A stretch of 64,000 nt of DNA, from the NCBI RefSeq assembly GCF_022605165.1, contig NC_063068.1:5394001-5458000 (forward strand), read 5' to 3'. The notes beneath the pieces are model-generated. The model saw only the letters and a program-made list of their open reading frames with translations. It had not been told where the DNA came from and did not search any database. Made by a program: the position numbers and the translations under genes. The DNA is from Purpureocillium takamizusanense. Its lineage: Eukaryota > Ascomycota > Sordariomycetes > Hypocreales > Ophiocordycipitaceae. This document shows, piece by piece, positions 44,599-54,922 of this stretch. Positions within the stretch are counted from its first letter, which is position 1, and each line of letters opens with the position of its first letter.

Positions 44599-46771
44599 AT
44601 GTTGCTCCGTCTGCGCGGGCCCGACGGCATGGCCCGCGTGACGTGCGAGACCGGCACGACTTTTGGCGAGCTGGGCAAGCTGGTGAGCGAGCCGTCGACG
44701 CAGCAGCGTGCTCTGAAGCGGTGCTAACGAGGCGACATCATAGTTGCTCCCCCAGCTGCCCAACACTGTCGATCCGAAGACCATCACTATGTCCAACTCT
44801 CCGACTGGTGGAGACGCGAAAAGCCTATCCGACATTGCCAACTTCAAGGTCGGCCAGATTGGACTGAAGTATGTTGACCTCTTCCGCCGGGCCCTATATC
44901 ACCAGCGCTCCCGCCGTGGCACAGCCCACATCTCGCATCTCGGATGTTGTTAACACGCGCACAAGGCACGGAGACCTCATTTTCATCAGCTACAAGCATC
45001 TGGGGGCCGAAAGCGCCGCCATGAACGGCGACGCCCCGCCGCAGGTGACGTCGGCAAGACTCAGCGGCAAGCCGGTCCTACCCACCGAAGACGTGCCGAT
45101 CGACCCCAAGCCCGAGCGGATATCGAAGCCTTGGGAAGTCGTACGGCAGTCCGCTCTCGATGACCGGTTAGACAAGCTCGATGGGAAAATTGTCCGAGGC
45201 CGCGACCGGATGTGTCGCCACGGGCCCAAGGGCATGTGCGACTATTGCCAGCCGTTGGATCCCTTCGACCCGGCCTACCTTGCAGAGAAGAAGATCAAAT
45301 ATCCTTCATTCCACTCGCACCTCCGGAAGATCAACGCCTCCACTAATAAACCTGAGCTGGGAAGCTCGTACATACCGCCCTTGGTAGAGCCGTTCTACCG
45401 GGTCCGGCGGGACTGTCCGACGGGCCATCCGCCGTGGCCAGAGGGCGTATGCACCAAGTGCCAGCCAAGCGCCATCACATTGAACCCGCAACCGTTTCGA
45501 ATGGTTGATCACGTGGAATTTGCGTCACCTTCCATCATAGACAGCTTCATCGACTCGTGGCGAAAGACGGGAGCCCAACGCATAGGCTTCCTATACGGAC
45601 GCTACACCGAGTACACCGAGGTCCCCCTCGGCGTGAAGGCCATTGTCGAGGCCATATACGAGCCACCCCAGGTCGACGAGCTCGACGGCATCACCATGAA
45701 TGCGTGGGAGAACCAAAAAGAGATCACTCAGGTCGCCAAACTCTGTGGCCTCGAGCCGGTTGGTGTCATTTGGACAGATCTCTTGGATGCCAGCCGCGGA
45801 GACGGCTCTGTCATTTGCAAGCGCCACGCTGACTCCTACTATCTGTCCTCTCTGGAAGTCTGCTTCTCTTCGAGACTGCAGGCCCAACACCCAAAGTCAT
45901 CCAAATGGAGCGACACGGGTCGCTTCGGGTCCAACTTCGTCACGTGCATCATCACGGGCAATGAGCAGGGCGAAATCGCCGTGTCATCGTATCAAGTGTC
46001 CAACGATGCCGTGGAGATGGTGCGGGCGGACATCGTGGAGCCGTCGGCCGACCCGACGGTGATGCTCGTTCGCGACGAGGAAGAGGACGACGGGTCCGTC
46101 AGCCGCACGAGATATATCCCCGAAGTCTTTTACCGCAGGAAGAACGAATATGGTGCCAACGTACAAGAGAACGCCAAGCCGTCGTTTCCCGTCGAGTATC
46201 TCTTCGTCACTCTGACCCACGGCTTCCCCGCCAACCCGAAACCAACCTTTACGCAGACAGGTTTTCCCATCGAGAACCGCGAGTACATTGGAGAGAGCCA
46301 GGAGCACTCTGCGCTATCCAAGGCGCTCAAGATGGGCCCTGGCATGAAGCCCAGTGACGGCTTCCAGGAGGTGTCGAACTTCCATCTGCTGTGCTTCCTG
46401 CACCAAATGGGAGTACTGTCCAAGGTTGGTTCACCCATTCGAGCTTCCCCCGCGCTCTGAACGGGGTTCATGTACTGACCCGATTTTGACAGGATGAGTT
46501 CGCACTCTTGTGCCGGGTCGCCAGCCAACACGACCTCGCCGACTCGTTCCAGCTACGATCCACGGAGGGTTGGCAGACCCTCCAGGCCATCCTCCAGTCG
46601 ACCGGTGAGCGCATCCCCAAACGTCCGAGGGACCGCACCGACGGTCCCGCGGCGTCGAACGGCGTCCCTGCCCGCGGATCGGGTGAGCCCCTTACTAAAA
46701 GATTTGCTGCCTTCAGGCTGAATGAGCGTCGCACACCAAGCGAGGGGCCGTCGAATGGACAAGGGCGTTGA
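44599..46771 (+). CDS. npl4: Npl4, cofactor of Cdc48/p97 with Ufd1
   Basis: Four exons: 44599-44682, 44744-44868, 44966-46424 and 46493-46771 (introns 61, 97 and 68 nt), giving 648 aa. The N-terminal ubiquitin-like domain begins [14 protein letters not shown] and ends near [11 protein letters not shown]. The zf-NPL4 zinc-binding region near residue 150 has [21 protein letters not shown] and, further on, [17 protein letters not shown]. An MPN-like fold follows from about residue 245 ([40 protein letters not shown]). It lacks the JAMM metal ligands, as expected for Npl4. The C-terminal helical part ends in a basic, Pro/Ser tail. Npl4 recruits ubiquitylated substrates to Cdc48 for ER-associated degradation and other extraction. 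The last exon's tail is the least certain part. Confidence 0.94.
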
Positions 46772-47338
46772 CCGCGCTGTCGGGAAAGGGGGCGCTGACG
46801 GGGAATGGCGGACGGGTTGCGTGGCTGTTGAGTATCGATCGGGCATTTGGCGGCGCTGACGGTGGTTGACGGAAACGGGCCTGAGGATATGCCTGAAGAA
46901 GGTTGCATCTAGACCGGCGCTGCACGTTTTGGCAGCAGTCTGCGCAATAGAACGCCGACTCGCAAAGGGGTCTAGTTTGGCAAGACATTATGTGAGGAGT
47001 TGCCAGCGCTCGTCGACTGTGACTTTACTTGTATTCCTAGCCCACTCGAAGCTTTGCGAGACGGCATGGTCGCGCCGAGGCGCGGGGGCCACGGCATGAC
47101 GCCCTCGCTAAACCTTTAGGGCTAGATTTGAGCCCATTCCTTTGCGAATGGTACATCAGTAGGAATTGTTGGCTTTAGGAAGCCTATAGCTCTCGTTGAG
47201 GCCGAGGCTGTTGAGGTCCGCGCTGGGGTACTTGGTGAAGACGGTCCTGACGTACTTCTTGCTGCTGTGGACGCGGCCCTCGAAGATTGTGCCGGATGCG
47301 CAAAAGCGAGTCCAAGCGAGTGTGTGGGCGGTGACGCT

Positions 47339-47503
47339 GCGCATAAGATTATGTGAAGAGACTTTCTTGTTCATCAAGTCGCTAATAATAATGGCTTTGT
47401 CGACGATTAATGTGAGCCGAGCTAACTTTAACTCTTTGTCGCTTTGCGCAAGATTGTGTAAAGAGACTTTCTTGTTCGTCGAGTCGCTGACGGTGGCCTT
47501 GTC
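47339..47503. repeat. Diverged direct repeat (two copies of about 60 bp)
   Basis: Copy one is 47339-47401 and copy two 47446-47503. They share GAGACTTTCTTGTTC and the flanks. Most differences are transitions of the G/A or C/T kind (for example CATCAAG against CGTCGAG), with a small indel. The pattern resembles repeat-induced point mutation. Confidence 0.7.
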
Positions 47504-47584
47504 TATGAGTTGATGGTAACTAGGTTGATTTGGATTCGTCGTTCTATGTTATACTATGCGATTGATCCTCTTAAAGCCCTTGAT

Positions 47585-47738
47585 ACCGTACCTCCTCTAC
47601 CTCTCCTACCTTCTATGCCTCCTATGCCTCCCATACCTCGATTACCTCCCTTGCCTCGATTACCTCTCGTGCCTCTCGTGCCTCCCGTGCCTCTCTTACC
47701 TCTCGTGCCTCTCTTGCCTGCCCTTCGTGCCCCTTAAA
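47585..47738. repeat. Degenerate 9-bp minisatellite, CCTCTCGTG type
   Basis: A run of CCTNNCNTG-like units (CCTCTCGTG, CCTCCCGTG, CCTCTCTTA) on the plus strand. The unit is the reverse complement of the one in the array at 53748-53936. Confidence 0.8.
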
Positions 47739-49879
47739 ACCCTATATATAGAATGAAGGTTAGCTAGACCCGTTTATACTAATTGCAGTCTATAATGGTT
47801 TATAGATGATATCTTCTTCAAGAGTACTTATTCTTCTATCGTAGGCGTTTACTCCTGCTCAGCTCTATCCAAGGTCCCTCCGCTTTGTTAGGAGATGAAC
47901 TAACATGGAGAAGTGCTGCTCCTTGTTCTAACCACCATAAACCTGTCTTTCGCTGCGGGGCCAATGCAGGGCACCGATATTGCCCGCGGCACTTCGTACC
48001 CGCACCGGGGGCCACTCCCGCTCCGCAGCTATCCACATCCATGACTGGGTATATCGCCGGCGTCGGCGTCCCAAGAGTGGGAACCGACTTTGCGTCGCGA
48101 ACGAGCGCGCCAACTAGCCGACAAACCTGGAGCACCGATCGCGTAGCCGTTGTCTCTGGAGAGGCGAGCGGGCAGGGCGCTATGGCGGCTGAGAGCGGCT
48201 CAGCGCGAGTTACACCACATCTACACCAAGCTCTCGTATGGGCTTTTGCTTTTCTTCCAAGATTGGTGGTGCTCCCGAGCTGGCATGGAGATGGGACTGG
48301 AAGTCGGTCGTGTGCCCATTGCCAAGACGTGGTGCTACAGGCACTACAGACGGCGCCCGTGGGCACCTGACTGACATTTTTCAAGGCCCTGCGCTCGTTG
48401 ACGTGCTGGTTGGCAATTATTCGCACGTCATCACACAAGCTGCAGTCGGTTCTCGATGGCGTTGGGTCGGACGGCTCGAGTGCAACCATGTAGGCAGACC
48501 CAATTGGCCCGTCACGGTGCTGGAGAGGGCCAAAGGTGGTACGCAGTACATGAGAATTACCATATGTTTTTCTCGAGCATGACCCAAGATGCCGTCCCTC
48601 GTGCGTTTTGCAGCTGCCGGATTGAGGAAGAGCAAGGGTAAAGGACGATACATTCGGTTGCGTTTTTGGCTGGGCAAGCCTGCAAGCCCAAGTGAGTGAG
48701 TACCTGACGACGATGACCCGCAGCCAGGGACGAGTGGTGAGGCCATTCGCAGCGCCCTGACAAGTACCCTATCATAGAGCGCAGCGCTGAGCTGCCCTTA
48801 TACCTTGACACACAGCGTTGGATCGCAACGTGCCATCCACCCGTCACTGGTACAAGGAAACCTTGACGGCACGGGGGCCCTTGCACGACGCACCGCTCCA
48901 ATGAATAGAGAGGTAGGGCTACCTAACCGCCCCCCGGATCGCGCAGATGCACCAAGCACGCACGCACGGCATGTCCTGCTCAGCCGGGGGAAGCGACGAA
49001 TAACTACCCCGGACGAGGGCCGAGCCGCCCCAGGTTTTTTCCAGGTTTTCGATGCCGAGGTGCCGCTTTGCTGTCGTCGCCGCTTCAGGTTTCTTCGCGA
49101 GGGTGTTCCGCACGTTATTATAGGTATCCGTACTAGGCCTGGCCTCGCCAACACCGAAGCCGGCTGGGGTCGACTCAGTACATCAGGTATTTATTTACCG
49201 GCCAACAAAGTGCCTGCCTGCATTGCCCCTTGCTTTTGCTCGGCTTGACTGACGATTGTGTGCTGCACATACGAAGTATACTCGTACAGTACTGTATTGC
49301 ACGGCAGGCATACCAATTCCACGGCTGGCTCGAGCGCCTTTTTTTTTTCCTTCTCCTTCTCTGACTCCGTCTTCGCTGCAAGTCGAACTAATATACGCGG
49401 CCCCCCTCCCCTCTCCCCAACAATCAAGGATCCGCTCAGGTCCGCCCCCCTTAGCGGCGCGCCCCCCCTTCCCCCTTGTTGGCTCTCCAGCCCGACATAT
49501 ACAGGCGGCGCTAGCGCCCACTTATCTTATCGGTGACTCGTTCCCTTCCCCGGACCCGGAGCTGCGTGCAGCGCTAGCGTGGCCACCCAGCCAGCCAGTC
49601 CTGTCAGTGGGCTTCGCTTTTTTCCTCCAGGGCCCTCCTAACTTTTTTTTTTACCGCCCCGGGCGCCGCACCAAAACTGAACCTCCGCAGCGACTCTCAA
49701 CCCTTCTCCCCATCCCACCGCCCTCAGCATCGCAGCCGCCCTCCCGCCCTGGCAGAGCCCCCAGCACACACACACTCTCTCGCCCTGCCGTCCGGACGCT
49801 CCCAATTGACGCACACGAGGGCCAGGCTGTTTGAGGGACGGCGCAGTCGACGCATTGAGCCCCCAAGGAGTCTGTCGCG

Positions 49880-52800
49880 ATGCCGCCCAACATGGCTGCG
49901 CTCGCCGGTCGAGCTCCGGTCTTGCTCCGACATGGCCGTCGCGTGCCCCGATCTCTTCCCGCCCGCGCCTTCACCACCGCATCCCTAAGGGCGCCCACCC
50001 ACCTCGCCTCGCCTTCAATCCAGCCCAAGCAGACGAAGCGCCTCGGCACAGTTTCCATTGTGCGCTCTTACAGCTCCACCGCCGAGGCCGCCCCCAACCC
50101 CAAGGCCTACCTCGAGAGCGGCGTCATCAAACCCAAGCAAAAGGTCGACGTCAAGAAGGTTCTCGTCATTGGCAGCGGTGGCCTTGCCATCGGCCAGGCT
50201 GGTGAATTCGACTATTCAGGTGCGTCCTTGAACGGCTCGCCACGTCGCCGTGGACGGTGTCTCACGACTCACCCCGTCGCATGAATCAAACCCACACCTC
50301 GAGTTGCTCAACTAACCGCAAACTCCTATGTCCAGGTTCGCAAGCCCTCAAGGCCCTCAAAGAGGCTGGCGTGGCCTCTGTTCTCATCAACCCCAACATC
50401 GCCACCATCCAGACCAACCACACTCTCGCCGACGAGGTCTACTACCTTCCCGTCACCCCCGAGTATGTCACCTATGTCATCGAGAAGGAGAAGCCCGATG
50501 GCATCTTCTTGTCCTTTGGCGGCCAGACTGCCCTGAACCTGGGTGTCCAGATGCAGCGCCTGGGCCTGTTCGAAAAGTACGGCGTCAAGGTCCTCGGCAC
50601 CAGCGTCCGCACCCTCGAGCTCAGTGAGGATCGTGACTTGTTCGCCAAGGCGCTCGAGGAGATCAACATCCCCATCGCCAAGTCCATCGCGGTTGGCACC
50701 ATCGAGGAGGCTCTTGACGCCGCCGAGAAGGTCGGCTACCCCATCATTGTTCGTGCTGCCTATGCCCTGGGAGGTCTCGGCTCCGGCTTCGCCAACAACG
50801 AGGAGGAGCTCCGCAACATGGCGGCCCGCTCCCTGACCCTCTCGCCCCAAATCCTCGTCGAAAAGTCCCTCAAGGGCTGGAAGGAGGTCGAGTATGAGGT
50901 CGTGCGCGATGCCAACAACAACTGCATTACCGTCTGCAACATGGAGAACTTCGATCCTCTCGGCATTCACACTGGCGACTCCATCGTCGTCGCGCCCAGC
51001 CAGACGCTTAGCGACGAGGAGTACCACATGCTCCGCTCTGCTGCCATCAAGATCGTCCGTCATCTCGGCGTCGTCGGCGAGTGCAACGTCCAGTACGCCC
51101 TGCAGCCTGACGGGCTCGACTACCGCGTCATCGAGGTCAACGCCCGTCTCTCGCGATCCTCTGCCCTGGCGTCCAAGGCGACGGGCTACCCGCTGGCTTA
51201 CACGGCTGCCAAGATTGGCCTCGGCCACAGCCTTCCTGAGCTCCCCAACGCTGTGACAAAGACGACTACGGCCAATTTCGAGCCCTCTCTTGATTACATC
51301 GTCACCAAGATCCCCCGGTGGGACTTGTCCAAGTTCCAGCACGTCAAGCGCGACATCGGCAGCGCCATGAAGTCGGTCGGAGAGGTCATGGCCATTGGAC
51401 GTACCTTTGAGGAGTCTTTCCAGAAGGCCATCCGCCAGGTGGACCCCCGCTTCGTCGGCTTCCAGGGCGATAAGTTTGAGGACCTCGACTTCGAGCTGCA
51501 GAACCCCACCGACCGTCGCTGGCTCGCCGTCGGTCAGGCCATGCTCCACGAGAACTACTCGGTGGACAGGGTCCACGACCTGACCAAGATCGACAAGTGG
51601 TTCCTGTACAAGCTGCAGAACATCGTCGACTGCACCCGCGAGCTCGAGGCCACCGGCAGCCTCCAAGGCCTCAAGAAGGATCAGATCCTCCAGGCCAAGA
51701 AGATGGGCTTTTCCGACCGACAGATTGCCTTGGCCGTCAAGAGCACAGAGGACGACGTCCGTGCGCTTCGTCTCAGCTTCAACATCCGTCCTTGGGTCAA
51801 AAAAATCGACACCCTGGCCGCCGAGTTCCCGGCCGACACCAATTATTTATATACGACGTACAACGGCTCGTCGCACGACGTGACATTTGAGGACAAGGGC
51901 ACCGTTATCTTGGGTAGTGGTGTCTATCGCATCGGTAGCTCCGTCGAATTTGATTGGTGCGCCGTCAGCGCCACCCAGGCCCTCCGCCAGATGGGCGAGA
52001 AGACGGTCATGATCAACGTGCGTCCAAAGCCCGTCCTGTCTTGAGACATTGCTAATAAAATATACGGGCAGTACAATCCTGAAACCTATAGCACTGATTT
52101 CGACACGGCCGATAAATTGTATTTTGAAGAGCTCAGTTATGAGCGCGTCATGGACATCTATGAGCTCGAGAGCGCGTCCGGCGTTGTCGTGTCCGTAGGC
52201 GGACAACTACCCCAGAATATTGCCCTGCGTCTGCAGGAGACGGGCAAGGCACGGGTCCTTGGCACGGACCCCAAGGACATCGACAAGGCCGAGGATCGAC
52301 AAAAGTTCTCCGAGATCCTCGACAGCATCGGCATTGACCAGCCTGCCTGGAAAGAGCTCACATCTGTCAAGGCTGCCGAGGACTTCGCCGACGAGGTTGG
52401 CTATCCCGTACTGGTCCGTCCCAGCTACGTCCTTTCTGGTGCTGCCATGACCGTCATCCGAAGCCAGGAGGACCTCAAGGACAAGCTCGAGGCCGCAAGC
52501 AGCGTCTCTCCCGATCACCCCGTCGTCATCAGCAAATTCATCGAGGGCGCCCAGGAGATCGACGTCGACGGCGTCGCGTCCAAGGGCGAGCTGGTTATCC
52601 ACGCCATCAGCGAGCACGTCGAGCAGGCTGGTGTCCATTCTGGCGACGCAACTCTGGTCCTCCCTCCCGTCAACCTCGACGACACTACCATGGGACGCCT
52701 CAAGGACATTGCTCAGCGGGTCGCCAAGGCGTGGAACATCACTGGCCCCTTTAACATGCAAATCATCAAGGCCGAAAACCCCGAAGGCGGCGAGCCTCTT

Positions 52801-53608
52801 CTCAAGGTCATTGAGTGCAACCTTCGTGCCTCGCGATCTTTCCCCTTTGTCAGCAAGGTTCTCGGCCAGAACTTCATCGATGTCGCCACAAAGGCACTGG
52901 TGGGCAAGGATGTTCCCAAGCCGACCGACCTCATGGCCGTCAAGCGTGACTACCTTGCCGCCAAGGTTCCTCAGTTCTCCTGGACTCGCCTGGCTGGTGC
53001 TGATCCGTTCCTGGGTGTCGAAATGTCTTCGACGGGCGAGATTGCTTGCTTCGGCAAGGATCTCGTCGAAGCTTACTGGACCTCTCTGCAGTCGACCATG
53101 AACTTCCGCATGCCCGAGCCTGGCGAGGGTCTGCTCTTTGGTGGTGACGTTTCTAAGACGTGGCTCACCCAGGTCGCCGACTACGTCGCTCCCCTCGGTT
53201 ACAAGCTGTACGCCGCGGGCAATGACGTCAAGGAGTTTATCGAGTCTTCCTGCAAGCATAACGTTACTGTCGAGGTCATCGAGTTCCCCACGGAAGACAA
53301 GCGAGCCCTTCGTGAGGTCTTCCAAAAGTATGATATCCGCGGCGTCTTCAACCTGGCCCTGGCCCGTGGCAAGACGACTCTGGACGTCGACTACGTCATG
53401 CGCCGAAACGCCGTCGACTTTGGCGTACCCCTGTTCATGGAACCACAGGTATGTCACATATATGCATAGAGAAAGGGTATTGCTAATTACATATTCGCAG
53501 ACTGCCATTCTTTTCGCCCAATGTATGAGCGAGAAGCTGCCCCGCAAGGAGGGCATTCCGTCCGAGGTTCGGCGGTGGTCCGACTTCATTGGTGGCAAGC
53601 CGCTGTAA
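49880..53608 (+). CDS. cpa2: Carbamoyl-phosphate synthase, arginine-specific large subunit, mitochondrial
   Basis: Four exons: 49880-50219, 50336-52017, 52072-53448 and 53501-53608 (introns 116, 54 and 52 nt), giving 1168 aa. The N terminus is Arg/Ala/Ser-rich without acids ([17 protein letters not shown]) and reads as a mitochondrial presequence of about 50-60 residues. The synthetase starts at [23 protein letters not shown]. Both ATP-grasp halves are present: the first has the [27 protein letters not shown] and [22 protein letters not shown] motifs; the second has [30 protein letters not shown] and [20 protein letters not shown]. The C-terminal MGS-like domain ([14 protein letters not shown]) follows. 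It makes carbamoyl phosphate for citrulline and arginine from ammonia supplied by a separate glutaminase subunit. It stands alone and is not fused to ATCase, so it is not the pyrimidine enzyme. Confidence 0.96.
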
Positions 53609-53747
53609 GAGACGGCTGGGCTGGCGTTGGTTTTTATACGGTACTTGTAGATAGATGGAGTACGGAAATGGGAAAAGTTTCATCACCGCTCATATATCCT
53701 TGACACTATGTGATTCTATCGTAGACGCAGCCCCTACAGATACGGAA

Positions 53748-53936
53748 GGCACGGTAGGCACGGTAGGCACGGTAGGCACGGTAGGCACGGTAGGCACGGT
53801 AGGCACGGTAGGCACGGTAGGCACGGTAGGCACGGTAGGCACGGTAGGCACGAGAGGCACGAGAGGCACGAGAGGCACGAGAGGCACGAGAGGCACGAGA
53901 GGCACGAGAGGCACGAGAGGCACGAGAGGCACGAGA
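53748..53936. repeat. 9-bp minisatellite: 11 GGCACGGTA then 10 GGCACGAGA units
   Basis: Perfect tandem copies: eleven GGCACGGTA units (53748-53846) switch without break to ten GGCACGAGA units (53847-53936). Degenerate units (GGCATAAAA, GGCAGGGGA, GGCAAAAGA and similar) continue to about 54330. The two blocks differ only in the last four bases of the unit. Confidence 0.95.
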
Positions 53937-54330
53937 GGCATAAAAGGCAGGGGAGGCAAGGGAGGCGTGGAAGGTAGGGGAGGTAAAGGAGGTGCGGTAG
54001 GTTTAGTAGGCACGGTAGATATAGTAGATATAGTAGACACGAGAGGCAAAAGAGGCAAAAGAGGCATGAGAGGCATAGGAGGCATAGGAGGTAGGGGAGG
54101 CATGAAAAGCACGAGAGATATAAGAGGCATAAATGGCATAAGGGGTATAAGAGCGATATAAGACATAGGAGGAGCGACAGTAATGAGCGCGACGAGAGCG
54201 AGGAGAGGAAGGGTATTCATATAAGGAATAGGGGCTGAAAGAGTATCCGAGCTACGAGAACTACGAAGGTAAGGGAAGCTATAAGAGGCACGGAAGGCAT
54301 ACGAGACACAAGAGACATGAGGGAAGGGGG
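53937..54330. repeat. Degenerate continuation of the 9-bp minisatellite
   Basis: A/G-rich units of mostly 9 bp starting GGCA or GGTA (GGTAGATATAGTA, GGCAAAAGA, GGCATAGGA). They decay gradually to unique sequence. G-to-A style changes dominate, as in RIP or in an ageing array. Confidence 0.7.
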
Positions 54331-54420
54331 GAGCCCAAAGACGAGTATATAAACCTGGGATTATAGTTGGATTGAGCAACTTCTAGCTAACGGCATTACC
54401 AGACCTAATCCGACGATCAA

Positions 54421-54922
54421 TTATCCTCGGATGCCACATGCAGCAGCATCCGGTTGTGTTGCCGTTGCCTGAACCCTCCCGAGGACCTGGGCCCTATTGC
54501 CAGTCAAGGCGTTCATGGCCGCGAGTGCAATATTGAAGCCGGTATCGGCATGGTCGAGCGCCGTCAGCCGGATCGACGTCGTATTGTACGTCAGTTCCCA
54601 GCAGGTGCCGCAAGCTTCCGAGCCGTAGCCCGCGACGACCTGAGCGCCCCCAATCATGGGGAACTTGGGGACATGGCCCAGGGTAGTGTAGCCGAATCGT
54701 TGGAGGCCGTGTGGCCCGTCGGAGCAAGCGACCTTGTTCAGGGAGGTGGCGGCGACGTCGTAAATCGGATCGTAGCTGACTGGACTCGGATCATGAGGAG
54801 GGGGGGGCCTTCTTTGCAAGTGAAGCTTTTGTTTTTCATGAGTAAGACTGACCGCTTACGGTGCTGGAAGCCGAGACTGTGAGGGCCAGCATAGCAGCGG
54901 CGAAGTGTGAGAAGAGTGGCAT
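54421..54922 (-). CDS. Cerato-platanin family secreted protein
   Basis: Two exons on the minus strand (54922-54853 and 54779-54421) give 142 aa. The 73-nt intron uses a GTCAGT donor and CCAG acceptor; this is the only choice that joins the signal peptide to the domain in frame (SSTVS-VSYDP). Residues 1-20 (MPLFSHFAAAMLALTVSASS) form a signal peptide. The mature domain matches the family: VSYDPIYD, KVACSDGPHGL, IGGAQVVAGYG, CGTCWELTYN, GFNIALAAMNALTGN and the Cys near the C terminus. Four cysteines fit the usual two disulfides. Cerato-platanins are small expansin-like wall-associated proteins, several of which are elicitors or effectors on plants or act on fungal chitin; the role here is not shown. 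It lies next to the minisatellite. Confidence 0.9.

Larger units (their letters stand above)
46772..49879. other. 3.1-kb gene-free region with RIP-like and minisatellite DNA
   Basis: It begins with the npl4 3' end. 47100-47850 is markedly AT-richer and holds a duplicated block and a 9-bp minisatellite (both listed). 47850-49200 is GC-rich with only overlapping spurious ORFs. From about 49330 it is C/T-rich with T runs (49341, 49643) and serves as promoter and leader of the CPS gene. No gene is supported. Confidence 0.5.
53609..54420. other. Convergent intergenic region with minisatellite
   Basis: 812 bases between the ends of cpa2 (plus) and the cerato-platanin gene (minus). Nearly all of it from 53740 to about 54330 is minisatellite or its degenerate flank. 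Both strands stay open as long ORFs only because the unit is 9 bp. Confidence 0.7.

Noticed and set aside
50326..51666. 446-codon minus-strand ORF opposite the CPS exon 2
   Set aside because: An antisense shadow. The plus strand has an unambiguous, conserved carbamoyl-phosphate synthase; GC-rich third positions keep the opposite frame open.
52207..53598. 463-codon minus-strand ORF opposite CPS exons 3-4
   Set aside because: Same cause. It crosses the CPS intron with no splice logic of its own and has no recognisable domain.
53748..53936. Possible CRISPR-like array
   Set aside because: Units are contiguous 9-mers without spacers, in a eukaryotic genome; it is a minisatellite.
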